Positions 7,526 to 15,709 of a DNA stretch of 33,259 bases are shown one piece after another. The stretch is from Gammaproteobacteria bacterium. Lineage in GTDB: Bacteria; Pseudomonadota; Gammaproteobacteria; Nitrosococcales; Methylophagaceae. Every line of letters begins with the position of its first letter. The first letter of the stretch is position 1. The notes under the pieces are model-generated. The model did no database searches and was not told the DNA's origin. It was given only the letters and a program-made list of their open reading frames with translations. Position numbers and translations under genes: made by a program. The stretch is from NCBI GenBank assembly GCA_003645385.1, contig QNEY01000002.1:1-33259 (forward strand). The letters run 5' to 3'.

Positions 7526-8119
7526 ATGCTAATGCCTGCACACCTGCAAGCTGAGTTGATGGATCGCTTTAGTCTTACGGACAAACAGGTTTACGCTGTT
7601 TACTTGGGTGTGTTACATTATCCTATTCCTGCCGATTTCAAGTTGGCTTTACAGCTTGCAGGGTACAAAGACGATTCAAAGACCTTAACAAACACAGCTA
7701 ACCGATTAAATAAATGCAAAAAAATAATTGCACTGCGAAAATATCTCAAAGCGAAACGAAAGAGACGTGATGATGATATTGAGCTTACGGACGAGAAAGC
7801 ATTATTGACAAGCATCATCAAGCATGATCCAGCTGACCTGTTCAAGGTTGAGATGATTGACAAGTATAATGCAGGTGAGGTTGTAGGATCAAAGCCGGGA
7901 ATCAGGCAATTAGCTGTCACGGAGTTGCCGGAGAAGACAAGACTAGCTTTGAAGCATGTACGCTCACACACTGACAAATACGGTCAAGTACACTTTGAGT
8001 ACATCGCACATGATAAGATTGAAGCGATTAAAGCAAAGGCAGACATTAAGAACCCTAAGACGGAGAAGGATCAATTCGAGATAGTATTCGAGGAGCGGCG
8101 CAATGAAGAAGATCATTAA
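7526..8119 (+). CDS. terS: Terminase small subunit (probable)
   Basis: This 197-residue protein directly precedes and overlaps (17 bases) the large terminase gene. Its N-terminal region (RFSLTDKQVYAVYLGVLHYP... then LNKCKKIIALRKYLKAKRKR) is helical and looks like the DNA-binding part of small terminases, where a helix-turn-helix is followed by a basic segment. The acidic C-terminal tail (EIVFEERRNEEDH) would contact the large subunit. It should recognise the packaging site. GAGGGGG (about 7512-7518) supports ATG 7526; ATG 7532 is possible. The assignment rests mainly on position and general character. Confidence 0.7.
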   Translation: MLMPAHLQAELMDRFSLTDKQVYAVYLGVLHYPIPADFKLALQLAGYKDDSKTLTNTANRLNKCKKIIALRKYLKAKRKRRDDDIELTDEKALLTSIIKHDPADLFKVEMIDKYNAGEVVGSKPGIRQLAVTELPEKTRLALKHVRSHTDKYGQVHFEYIAHDKIEAIKAKADIKNPKTEKDQFEIVFEERRNEEDH

Positions 8120-9365
8120 GTTTGCTCCTGATTACTTTTTGCCACATCAGCAAGAGTTCCTTGATTCAGAGGCTAAGCAGAAGGCATTAGTCACCGGTTA
8201 TGGTGGCGGCAAGACGTTTGCGTTCATCTGGGAAACATTCATGAACCATCTATTCCTTGTCAATAAGGAAGGTCAATCAAACGGCTGGATAGTTTATCCT
8301 ACATTCAGCATGGCAGAAGAGCTGTTTGTTGAGCCGTTCTTAATGCTATTAGATAGATACGAGATAGATTACAAGTACAATTCAACAAAGCATCTGATAT
8401 CCTCTGAGTATGGTAAACTTAGACTGTATCAACTCCAGACTCCTCATCGGATGGTAGGTGCAGAGCTGACATTCTTAGGGTTTGATGAGTTTGACATTGG
8501 CAGTTACAAGAACTGTGACATAGCATACAAGAAGGGTGTTGGACGATTAAGAGGCAGCAATAAGACCAAGATGTACTTTGTCACTACACCAGAGGGATAT
8601 CATTACATACACAAGCTATTTGTTGAGGATAATGAGGAGGGCGAGCGGCACTTGATCAAAGCCAAGTCAACCGACAACCCTTACTTACCGGCTGACTACA
8701 TTGATGATCTCAGAAAGAACTATGACAGCAAGCTAGTAGAGCAGTACATGAACGGTGAGTTTGTCAATCTGCGAGGCTCTGCGGCTTACTACGAGTTTGA
8801 CAGAGAGCGACATTGTAAAGATTTTGGCATTCACAACGCTGAGAAGAAGCCACAGGTGTTATATATGGGGATGGACTTCAATGTTGATCCGATGTCAGCA
8901 GTTGTGGCAATCAAGCGAGATAATAAACTAATTATGTTTGATGAGATAATTTTGCGGAACAGTAACACCCGGCAGATGATCGATGTGATCAAAGAGCGGT
9001 ATCCGGGTGCATATATATCAATTGCACCTGACCAGACAGGCGGCAGCCGTAAGACATCGGCTGAGATTGGAGTAACGGACATCCATCTATTAAAGCAGGC
9101 AGGTTTCAAGATACTTGGCAGCGGCACAAACCCAAGTGTCAAGGATAGCTTGAACGCTGTCAATGCGGCTCTATATCAAGGTAGACTAGAGATTGACAAG
9201 CGATGCACTGCATTGACAAATGACTTTGAGAAGGTCGTGAGAGATGATGCAGGTGAGATTGACAAAAAAGATAGTAATCTTTCACATATTTCAGATGCAG
9301 GTAGATATTTAGTTTGGTCACAGTTCCCATTATACGGATCAGCAATAAGGACAAGAGGCAGATAA
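8103..9365 (+). CDS. terL: Terminase large subunit (ATPase and nuclease)
   Basis: This 420-residue packaging motor powers DNA entry into the procapsid and cuts the concatemer. The ATPase domain has Walker A GYGGGKTF (about 32-39), Walker B TFLGFDEFD (about 122-130) and coupling motif YFVTTPEG (about 157). The RNase H-like nuclease domain has GMDFNVDPMSAVVA (about 256) with the first catalytic Asp, APDQTGG (about 307) with the second, and SHISDAGRYLVW near the C-terminus with the third. It overlaps both the small subunit gene and the portal start (TAATG). Confidence 0.92.
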   Translation: MKKIIKFAPDYFLPHQQEFLDSEAKQKALVTGYGGGKTFAFIWETFMNHLFLVNKEGQSNGWIVYPTFSMAEELFVEPFLMLLDRYEIDYKYNSTKHLISSEYGKLRLYQLQTPHRMVGAELTFLGFDEFDIGSYKNCDIAYKKGVGRLRGSNKTKMYFVTTPEGYHYIHKLFVEDNEEGERHLIKAKSTDNPYLPADYIDDLRKNYDSKLVEQYMNGEFVNLRGSAAYYEFDRERHCKDFGIHNAEKKPQVLYMGMDFNVDPMSAVVAIKRDNKLIMFDEIILRNSNTRQMIDVIKERYPGAYISIAPDQTGGSRKTSAEIGVTDIHLLKQAGFKILGSGTNPSVKDSLNAVNAALYQGRLEIDKRCTALTNDFEKVVRDDAGEIDKKDSNLSHISDAGRYLVWSQFPLYGSAIRTRGR

Positions 9366-10756
9366 TGACATTAATACAGAATGGCAAGAGACTAGCCAAG
9401 TGGCGGCACAACATAGAGCGACAGCTTGACATTGCTGAGAGGATAGCATTCTTGGACAATCGACAAAAGGATTTTCTGTATGCTGACTTGAGGCTGATAT
9501 TCCCTGAAACATACGCCCAGATGGTTAATTTTGCTTTATGCTTGCCGACAACCCAAGAGATAATCGAGGAAATCTCAATGATATTCCAAGAGCCTCCGAC
9601 AATAACCTTGCCAGATGATGAGGAATTGGAAGAGAACTTGGACCAGATGCTGAAGAAATCAAGATTGGGCATCGTCCTGAATGATGTGAATAAGCTAGTC
9701 AACTTGACAAATATGGTGGGTGTAATGCCTGTATATAGAGATGGTAGAGTTGACCTGGATGTATTGACAGGCGATAATCTATTTGTAACTCAATCAGATG
9801 CAGACCCGACACAGGCTGAAGCTGTGTATTATCAATATGGGATAGTAGAGGACTCACCGACAAAGGCGGAGAGCATATGCAAGTATGTCAAATTAACAGC
9901 TGACACAGTGTCATTCGTCGAGATCAACGCACACACGGGTGAGATTGCGAACGAGACAGATGTTGAGTATCACGGATATAATCAGATCCCAATTGCATGG
10001 TTTACGAATACGGTACAAACTAACACATTCTGGCCAACAAAGGATTGTCCTGTGGTGGAGTGCAACCGAAAACAAAATATAGTAGCAACTGACAAGATGC
10101 TGGCATTGAACATGACAGTACCTACATATTACCAGACTACGAGTCAGGAAAGTACAGACAGCGGCACTGTCATTGGTCGATTGGGTGTCATTAATCTACC
10201 TATGGAGTACGGCGGAGGTCAAGCAAGTTGCGGCTATGTGCAACCAGACTGGACTATCGACAAGATGGATGCAGCTATCGAGGAAATGAAAGTAGTTGTC
10301 GGATTAGCTTATGGGATTAACCCTGACACGCTGAGATCAAAGGGCGGTAGTGCATTTAGCTCTGGATACCAGATGCGATTGGCACAACAGACGCTGATGA
10401 ACCGGATCAATAAGGAGAAATGGTTTTATTTAGAGTCTATCGAGGAGCTGATCAGGCTGATGATGGCATGTAGCACAATGAATAATGACAAGTCATTTAG
10501 TAATGCAGAGAGCATGCGAATATTAGTTGACCTTGCACCTATTACGTTTGACGAGTCACCGATTGACACATTAGATTATTTAGAGCGTTTGGTGATGGCA
10601 AATATTATATCTCCTGCGGAAGCAAAACGGATTATCTCAGGCAGTGAGATGTCAACAGATGAAGCAATGGAACAGATTAAACAAAACAAAGAAATGAAAG
10701 AAGAATTGAGGGGCGGGATTGATCCGCTTGACCAGACAGAGGCATTAAATGACTGA
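9365..10756 (+). CDS. Portal protein
   Basis: This 463-residue protein forms the dodecameric DNA entry ring at one capsid vertex. The start is set at ATG 9365 in a TAATG overlap with terL; an upstream in-frame start at 9314 would overlap terL by 52 bases and is unlikely. The N-terminal wing (MIFQEPPTITLPDDEELE), a central region with VMPVYRDGRVDLDVLTGDNLF, and a long helical C-terminal region with GINPDTLRSKGGSAFSSGYQ match SPP1 gp6-like portals. The final acidic tail overlaps the next gene by eight bases. Its position after terL is canonical. Confidence 0.85.
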   Translation: MTLIQNGKRLAKWRHNIERQLDIAERIAFLDNRQKDFLYADLRLIFPETYAQMVNFALCLPTTQEIIEEISMIFQEPPTITLPDDEELEENLDQMLKKSRLGIVLNDVNKLVNLTNMVGVMPVYRDGRVDLDVLTGDNLFVTQSDADPTQAEAVYYQYGIVEDSPTKAESICKYVKLTADTVSFVEINAHTGEIANETDVEYHGYNQIPIAWFTNTVQTNTFWPTKDCPVVECNRKQNIVATDKMLALNMTVPTYYQTTSQESTDSGTVIGRLGVINLPMEYGGGQASCGYVQPDWTIDKMDAAIEEMKVVVGLAYGINPDTLRSKGGSAFSSGYQMRLAQQTLMNRINKEKWFYLESIEELIRLMMACSTMNNDKSFSNAESMRILVDLAPITFDESPIDTLDYLERLVMANIISPAEAKRIISGSEMSTDEAMEQIKQNKEMKEELRGGIDPLDQTEALND

Positions 10757-11528
10757 CAAAATCTATGAGGCTAGTGTTGACAAGTACAACAGGCTGATTG
10801 ACAAGGCTACTGACAAACTTAACAAGTCAGTTGCTCTGTATGTCAAGGATTTTGATGTTGACAAACTAGGTCGGATCACCAAATCAAAGGCAAACCAGAA
10901 GTTGGTTATGAACTTTGACAGATGGCTACGGTCACAACTCGGATCAAGCGGATATGATGGAGTGTTGGTTGATTTTGCGAAGGATACAAAGCCGTTTATT
11001 AATAAGGTTATTGACTGGCAGGCAACCGAAGCGGGAGCGGGTGTTATTCCAATAGTGTTGAAGTCCACTGACATTTCGTCGATTGTAGCAATGCAGAAGA
11101 TTGACTACAGTCTTTTGGACAACCGGATCACCGCATCAATAAGTTCAATAAAAGAGCAGCTGTATAGGTCAATGGTACTGGGTGAGGAGTGGAGTTCTGC
11201 AACAGGATTTATCAAGACATCATTAGATAAAAATTTACAACAGTACACACAGACATATATTAACACATCCCGGAGCTTATTAATCCAGGAGATGGAGGAT
11301 GTTTCTGCAAGTCATATATCTGGTGAGCATTATTGGGAGTATATTGGCCCCGACGACAAGAAAACAAGAGAAATCTGTGTTGAGGCTCTGAACAAGAAAG
11401 TATTTACAGACGATGAGCGGCAGGCATACATTGACGAGCACGGTGTCAGGTATAATTGCCGACATATATTTATGCAAATCACGAAAGAGTATTACGAAGA
11501 GTATTCAGGAAATGAAATTGACAAATAA
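10749..11528 (+). CDS. Minor head/morphogenesis protein, Mu gpF-like
   Basis: This 259-residue protein follows the portal gene with an eight-base overlap. The N-terminal half is helical (MTDKIYEASVDKYNRLIDKA). The C-terminal domain carries the family signature: YIGPDDKKTREICVEALNKK, then FTDDERQAYIDEHGVRYNCR and H, with Cys and His residues placed as in Mu F-like head proteins. These proteins are found in the procapsid and often near the portal; some are ejected or help assembly. Its last codons (E-I-D-K-stop) lie within the first copy of the 15-bp repeat that flanks the next gene. Confidence 0.8.
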   Translation: MTDKIYEASVDKYNRLIDKATDKLNKSVALYVKDFDVDKLGRITKSKANQKLVMNFDRWLRSQLGSSGYDGVLVDFAKDTKPFINKVIDWQATEAGAGVIPIVLKSTDISSIVAMQKIDYSLLDNRITASISSIKEQLYRSMVLGEEWSSATGFIKTSLDKNLQQYTQTYINTSRSLLIQEMEDVSASHISGEHYWEYIGPDDKKTREICVEALNKKVFTDDERQAYIDEHGVRYNCRHIFMQITKEYYEEYSGNEIDK

Positions 11529-11529
11529 C
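11515..11529 (+). repeat. 15-bp direct repeat, left copy (flanks the Acb2/Tad1-like gene)
   Basis: AAATTGACAAATAAC occurs here, across the stop codon of the Mu-F-like gene, and again at 11856-11870, just at and after the stop of the small gene. The copies are perfect and 341 bp apart, so one unit equals exactly the gene plus its leader. It contains TTGACA (11518-11523); with a weak AATAAC at 11540-11545 (N16) this could form a gene-specific promoter. Confidence 0.8.
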
Positions 11530-11546
11530 CAAATAACCAAATAACA
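11523..11546 (+). repeat. Short tandem repeat, AAATAACC x3
   Basis: Three contiguous 8-bp units (AAATAACC, AAATAACC, AAATAACA) fill the leader between the head gene stop and the AAGAAGG ribosome site of the next gene. This looks like replication slippage at the edge of the flanking direct repeat. Confidence 0.7.
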
Positions 11547-11560
11547 AGAAGGATAGAACG

Positions 11561-11857
11561 ATGGCGTTGAGCACACTAAAAGGGATTGAACTAGGTGATT
11601 TTATTACAGTTGATCACGACACTAACACAATCAGCTTTAAGATCCAGAATGGAGCAATTAAGGAGAATGGATTGAATGGTTGTCAGGTTGACAACATGAT
11701 TGAAACTGCCAAAATTATTATTGAAGGGCTGAACAAGAACTTCCCATCTGATTTTAATACTTTTGCAATTGAAGGACTAGACAAGTCATTGATTGCATTA
11801 AAAGAAAGAAAAAAAGACAGAGAGCATAGAGGCGTTGAAGGTTTTGAAAAGAAGTAA
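11561..11857 (+). CDS. Probable Acb2/Tad1-family cyclic-nucleotide sponge (anti-CBASS/anti-Thoeris)
   Basis: This 98-residue protein is preceded by AAGAAGG. It has a short beta-rich N-terminus (TISFKIQNGAIKENGLNG) followed by two helices (VDNMIETAKIIIEGLNKNFP, then FNTFAIEGLDKSLIALKERK) and the end KDREHRGVEGFEKK. The pattern ...ENGxNGxQxDxxIE...FP...NxxAIxxLDxALxxLxxRxxxREx RGVEG is what I remember for the Acb2/Tad1 hairpin family. Those phage proteins bind signalling molecules such as cGAMP or gcADPR and so block CBASS or Thoeris defence. The usual Thr after GVEG is Phe here. It is an odd gene to find between head genes, and it is bracketed by a 15-bp direct repeat. The family assignment is from memory of the motif, not a search. 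Confidence 0.65.
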   Translation: MALSTLKGIELGDFITVDHDTNTISFKIQNGAIKENGLNGCQVDNMIETAKIIIEGLNKNFPSDFNTFAIEGLDKSLIALKERKKDREHRGVEGFEKK

Positions 11858-11870
11858 ATTGACAAATAAC
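11856..11870 (+). repeat. 15-bp direct repeat, right copy
   Basis: This second perfect copy of AAATTGACAAATAAC lies at and immediately after the TAA of the Acb2/Tad1-like gene. Recombination between the copies would delete the gene cleanly and leave the head operon intact. Confidence 0.8.
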
Positions 11871-11910
11871 ACAACCATCGAGAACAGAACTCGTAAAAAT
11901 GGAGGTACAA

Positions 11911-12471
11911 ATGGATTTTAAGGCAATCTTAGCCAAACATGGGATCGAGAACGAAGCTGTCATTGCTGACTTGCAAACAGCTATTGACACATCTAACATG
12001 ATACCCAAAAGCAGATTTAACGAGGTGATCAGCCAGCGAAATGATTTACAGGCTACTAACACAGAGCTTGAGAATAATCTTGCAAAGGCAACCGCTAACT
12101 TGGGCGATATCAAGGTAAAACTCACATCGGCAAAATCTGAGAGTGCAAACGCACAGGAAGAATTGAAGGTGTATGTTGACAAACGTAATGAGCTGATGCT
12201 TGCAGACTGGAACAAGAAGTCTGCTGTTTTCGACGTCAAGAAAGGCGACGCCAATTTTGAGAAGTTTGAGAAGATCAAGCAAAAGTTCAAATTTGCTGAC
12301 AAGGATACACCGTTAACTCCTGAGCAAGTTGACAATAATCTATCACATTACAGGACATACGACGAGATCGGATATTTCGGAAGTGATAATACAAACGCAC
12401 CTGCATTACCGAAGGGCAAAAGCAACAATGGTAATCCGGTGAACAAATTAGACGAAATATTCCCAACATAA
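11911..12471 (+). CDS. Capsid scaffolding protein (GP20-like)
   Basis: This 186-residue protein is placed directly before the major capsid gene. The start is set at 11911 because GGAGG (11901-11905) lies six bases upstream; an in-frame ATG at 11899 is part of that ribosome site. MIPKSRFNEVISQRNDLQAT is the signature seen in phage GP20-type scaffolds. A long coiled coil follows (ELENNLAKATANLGDIKVKL to about residue 90). The C-terminus is basic then Asn/Pro-rich, as expected for a capsid-binding tail. It should guide procapsid assembly and leave before packaging. Confidence 0.82.
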   Translation: MDFKAILAKHGIENEAVIADLQTAIDTSNMIPKSRFNEVISQRNDLQATNTELENNLAKATANLGDIKVKLTSAKSESANAQEELKVYVDKRNELMLADWNKKSAVFDVKKGDANFEKFEKIKQKFKFADKDTPLTPEQVDNNLSHYRTYDEIGYFGSDNTNAPALPKGKSNNGNPVNKLDEIFPT

Positions 12472-12488
12472 AAAAGCGAGGTTAAAAA

Positions 12489-13409
12489 ATGGCTAATACA
12501 TTAGGGAAGCTGGTAAAGGCATGGGCTGGAGCTGGTGAAGAACATCTTGACGATGTATCAAAACATTCTGGATTACTTGAGGTTCTTTCTTTTAGAGGAG
12601 CTTCACATGGTCTTTCTGACAAATTCAGGATGAAAGTAACATTGCCGGGCAACTCTAACAGAGGTTTGAACGGTGGAGTTATTCCAACAAGCGGAACGGG
12701 CAAGTTGCTCCAACAGGATTTAGCATTGATCGACTCTCTCGAAGAAGTTGACAAGACAGAAGCCGAAGGGTACCCTGGTGGAGTGAACGCTTATTTCAAA
12801 AGCGAAACACCCGGACATATTGAGAGCATGTTACAGACTATTGCCTATCAAATGTTCTACGGAACAGGCAACAACAAAACCATCAAGGGCTTTGCACAGT
12901 ACGCAATAGACAACGGCAAGGCAACAACTTTAGGCGGTTCAGCTGGTAATGATATTTTCTGTGTAACGCTTAAAAAGAATGTTTGCGAAGGATTGTATAA
13001 TGCACAGGCTGTTAATGCAGGCAATCTTGTGACTGTAGAGAATGTGAGTGGCCCAGCTGGTGTTTACAAGGTTCTTGACACTACTACAGGCGAAGAGCTG
13101 AAAGTGTTACAGACTTCTTTTGAGTCTCGTATTGGATTAAGAGTTGGAGCACAACACAGTGTTGCAACACTCACCAATGTTGATGCAACTCATAAGCCAA
13201 CAGCAGCAAACTTGCTGACATTGATCAGAGCAGCAAAAGCAAAACCGTCAACATCATTCATCTTCGCAAACCAAAAGACTCTTGACTGGATTGGCGGCTT
13301 GAAGGCGGCAATGATGGAAATGGGTCCAATGGATACAAATTTTACTCAGTTCGTGGGCAAATTCGAGGGAATCCCTTTGATGCTTGACGAAAACATTCCA
13401 GAAGTTTAA
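12489..13409 (+). CDS. Major capsid protein
   Basis: This 306-residue protein directly follows the scaffold, the canonical position for the shell protein, and its length fits a compact HK97 fold. Recognisable parts are a helical N-arm (MANTLGKLVKAWAGAGEEHL), an E-loop-like Gly-rich segment (RGLNGGVIPTSGTGKLLQQD), a spine-helix/P-domain region (HIESMLQTIAYQMFYGTGNN followed by KTIKGFAQ), and a C-terminal A-domain-like segment (TSFIFANQKTLDWIGGLKAA; GKFEGIPLMLDENIPEV). YGTGNNKTIKGF resembles the YG(N/D)...GL box of many phage capsids. A GCGAGG ribosome site precedes it. Confidence 0.82.
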   Translation: MANTLGKLVKAWAGAGEEHLDDVSKHSGLLEVLSFRGASHGLSDKFRMKVTLPGNSNRGLNGGVIPTSGTGKLLQQDLALIDSLEEVDKTEAEGYPGGVNAYFKSETPGHIESMLQTIAYQMFYGTGNNKTIKGFAQYAIDNGKATTLGGSAGNDIFCVTLKKNVCEGLYNAQAVNAGNLVTVENVSGPAGVYKVLDTTTGEELKVLQTSFESRIGLRVGAQHSVATLTNVDATHKPTAANLLTLIRAAKAKPSTSFIFANQKTLDWIGGLKAAMMEMGPMDTNFTQFVGKFEGIPLMLDENIPEV

Positions 13410-13419
13410 AGGAGAAAAC

Positions 13420-13869
13420 ATGGCTATTCCAAATCAAGGTCATTTAATAGATGACAATTCGATCCTTGCAGTTAGTACAGCCGCTTCGGGGACTCTTCCT
13501 GATGGCTCAAGTGCATTGGCAGGGGTCGCCAGTGATGCTGTTTTTATTGGCCCCACTGCAAATGCAGGGCTAACAATTACAGCAATCGCAAAAACAGAGA
13601 TCACTATTGCAACGGCAAAGCTCTTATCATTCGAGGTTCTTTGCGGGACAACTGCAAGTAATTGTGCAATTCCGGTTGCAGGGCATGTGTTACCATTCAA
13701 TATCAACGCAGTTGATGATGAAGTTGTTATTGCAGCAGGCGACACGCTGTTTGAGTACACTATTCCACCAACTTTGTTTGGTGCTAATACTTATGTGCAG
13801 CTCAAATCATGGGCTGATGAAGACCAAAGTGGATCTTCTTACGATGCTTTCATTTCGATGACTGTTTAG
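13420..13869 (+). CDS. Capsid decoration/stabilisation-like protein
   Basis: This 149-residue protein starts 10 bases after the capsid gene; AAAGGAG (13408-13414) fixes ATG 13420 over an earlier in-frame start inside the capsid gene. It is almost entirely beta-strand, rich in Ala, Thr and Val, with no membrane segment. ITIATAKLLSFEVLCGTTAS, VVIAAGDTLFEYTIPPTLFG and the end QSGSSYDAFISMTV recall jelly-roll cement proteins such as Bbp16. Its fold and several motifs recur in the N-terminal half of the next gene product, so one may have arisen by duplication of the other. The decoration role is inferred from position and composition. Confidence 0.6.
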   Translation: MAIPNQGHLIDDNSILAVSTAASGTLPDGSSALAGVASDAVFIGPTANAGLTITAIAKTEITIATAKLLSFEVLCGTTASNCAIPVAGHVLPFNINAVDDEVVIAAGDTLFEYTIPPTLFGANTYVQLKSWADEDQSGSSYDAFISMTV

Positions 13870-13943
13870 ACATTAACAAAGCCGGTGGGGGTGTTTTTAC
13901 TTCCTGTTTGCATTCTCATCGGCATAACTAAGAGAGATTAATT

Positions 13944-14801
13944 ATGGCTTATGACTGGTCGGCAACTACACTATCAACACTAGAGTCAATTGCAGCGATT
14001 GAGACCGAGATCAATCTCAGGTCACCGAGTGGCGAGGATGTCACGCTTGCGGATGAAATAGATATTGCATCGGCAACCAATCCGCTTGCCGGCTGTGTCG
14101 GGATATCTGTCACAGGCTCACAAGGTGCGGTAACACTAGCTGTGACGGCGGCAAGTGAGATCAAGATTGCTGATGGGCATTCGCTAACCGTGACATTCCG
14201 TGATTGTGCAACATTGACCGGATCATATGAAGAAATATTTCCTGGCATGATTGTGTATTATAAGCGAGCGAGCGGTGCAGACGTGACAATTGATGCAGAT
14301 ACATTATTTGCTAGTTTTGTAGTGCCTGATAGCTGTCAGGACTACATCAAGCCATATATCACATCTAGTGCAAGCAACACCGGCACTATCACAATAGCCA
14401 GTGAGCAAACTTGGCTGTCAAAGATAACAACTGCTAAATTAATGATCGGGAATATGATCCAGCAGATGTTACCTGAGTTGATAGGGGGCTATACCGGATC
14501 AACTCCTGAGTATGGTCTTGAGTACATGAGAGTAATTGATCAGGATGGTGGTGATGTATTAGATATTATTGCTAACGCTTCAGTATTTGATCTGGCAAGC
14601 GATTTGCTTACATTATCCTTGATATATGAGGACTTGATCGAAGTGCCTGAGGACGTAATGACCAGAAAGTCAGAGATGTATCACAAGCGGTTTATGGATG
14701 CTTTCGCAAATGCTAGAAAGATTATCAATCTTGATATTGATCGAGATGGAGATGTTGACAAGTATCGAGCCAAGTCAACACCAATGTTGAGGCGAATATG
14801 A
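13944..14801 (+). CDS. Decoration-like domain fused to head-tail connector
   Basis: This 285-residue protein appears to have two domains. Residues 1 to about 155 are beta-rich and resemble the upstream protein: ASEIKIADGHSLTVTFRDCA, VTIDADTLFASFVVPDSCQD, then SSASNTGTITIA. Residues about 158-285 are helical (TWLSKITTAKLMIGNMIQQM; VFDLASDLLTLSLIYEDLIE; KSEMYHKRFMDAFANARK; LDIDRDGDVDKYRAK), matching the size and character of gp6/gp15-type head-tail adaptors. It overlaps the tail-completion gene by four bases (ATGA). The 74-bp upstream gap has a G-rich stretch but no convincing hairpin. Confidence 0.65.
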   Translation: MAYDWSATTLSTLESIAAIETEINLRSPSGEDVTLADEIDIASATNPLAGCVGISVTGSQGAVTLAVTAASEIKIADGHSLTVTFRDCATLTGSYEEIFPGMIVYYKRASGADVTIDADTLFASFVVPDSCQDYIKPYITSSASNTGTITIASEQTWLSKITTAKLMIGNMIQQMLPELIGGYTGSTPEYGLEYMRVIDQDGGDVLDIIANASVFDLASDLLTLSLIYEDLIEVPEDVMTRKSEMYHKRFMDAFANARKIINLDIDRDGDVDKYRAKSTPMLRRI

Positions 14802-15256
14802 GCATAGATGCAAAGATTGCAATCAAATTGCCTAACATGGATGTGTACAAAAAAGCGGTTGATGTGACACAGCCGGAGATGCTCAAGTCAGCATTATTCA
14901 TCCGGCAAGAGATGTTGAAAAGGTTAGAAACAGGTCGAGATATTTTTCTAAAGCCGTTTAAGCCTTACGCAAAATCGACAAAAGAGTATAAAAAAGAAAT
15001 GAGGAAGAACCCAAATATAGTCAATATGGAAGATTCTGGACAGATGATCAACAGTCTGAGAACCAATGCAAAGGTCAACAGGTCAATTGTTGACATAGCT
15101 AATGCACAACGACGAAAAATAGCTGACAAGCATATGGAAGGTCGTGGAGTTCCTAAGCGGGCATGGTTCGGCTCATCCCAAAAAACAGTAAAAAAAGTAA
15201 TAGCAGACATCCGAAAAATTATGGATCAACATATTAGGAGAGCAAATGCAAAATAA
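14798..15256 (+). CDS. Neck/tail-completion protein (HK97 gp10 / Mu gpG-like)
   Basis: This 152-residue basic protein has the layout of the virion morphogenesis/HK97 gp10 family: FIRQEMLKRLETGRDIFLKP, then FKPYAKSTKEYKK, then MEDSGQMINSLRTNAKVNRS (the L-x-x-S-x-x-L box) and GVPKRAWFGSSQKTVKKVIA, the conserved R-x-W-F-G-x-S motif near the C-terminus. It would sit at the head-tail joint. It overlaps the upstream connector gene (ATGA) and the downstream gene by 11 bases. Confidence 0.8.
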   Translation: MSIDAKIAIKLPNMDVYKKAVDVTQPEMLKSALFIRQEMLKRLETGRDIFLKPFKPYAKSTKEYKKEMRKNPNIVNMEDSGQMINSLRTNAKVNRSIVDIANAQRRKIADKHMEGRGVPKRAWFGSSQKTVKKVIADIRKIMDQHIRRANAK

Positions 15257-15701
15257 ACTATCTCCAATATTGGGCGACATACGCAAATTATTAAAAGAGA
15301 TTCCGGGTGTAAAGACAGTTGGACATTATCCTGAGTATGTCAAAAATATTAAAAGCTCAAAGATGCCGGCTATTATGGTCGGTGTTGATAGTATTAGTTA
15401 CCCGGTTGACGAAGCTCAGAACATGGGCTATACAGTCATAGCAAATATTAGGGTGATGGTATATTTGAACGTTACAACCAATGTTGAGATTGCGATCCTG
15501 GATTTGAAAACAAGCATTATAAATAAACTAAATAAAGATTTATCGTTGAATCAGGAAGTATTGCTGTTGTGGCCTACCAATGTAACGATAGGTGATTTCA
15601 GCCCTGACTTTGATTTTTACACACCTAACATAAGCGAGCAGATGACATTATTCGAGATTGATTTCGAGTGCAAGTTTTGCGATGCTATAATTGATAGATA
15701 G
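15246..15701 (+). CDS. Tail terminator-like protein
   Basis: This 151-residue protein lies between the gp10-like gene and the tail tube gene, the usual place for the tail terminator. It has a helical N-terminus (LSPILGDIRKLLKEIPGVKT), strands with a central YTVIANIRVMVYLNV, a helix (VEIAILDLKTSIINKLNKDL) and a final strand (EQMTLFEIDFECKF). This alpha-beta order fits the gpU/gp17.1 terminator fold. Assignment is by position and topology. It overlaps the preceding gene by 11 bases. Confidence 0.65.
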   Translation: MQNKLSPILGDIRKLLKEIPGVKTVGHYPEYVKNIKSSKMPAIMVGVDSISYPVDEAQNMGYTVIANIRVMVYLNVTTNVEIAILDLKTSIINKLNKDLSLNQEVLLLWPTNVTIGDFSPDFDFYTPNISEQMTLFEIDFECKFCDAIIDR

Positions 15702-15709
15702 GGGGCACA

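Noticed and set aside
13870-13943. GCCGGTGGGGGTGTTTTT as a terminator after the decoration gene
   Set aside because: No matching stem can be drawn; the T-tract alone is insufficient.
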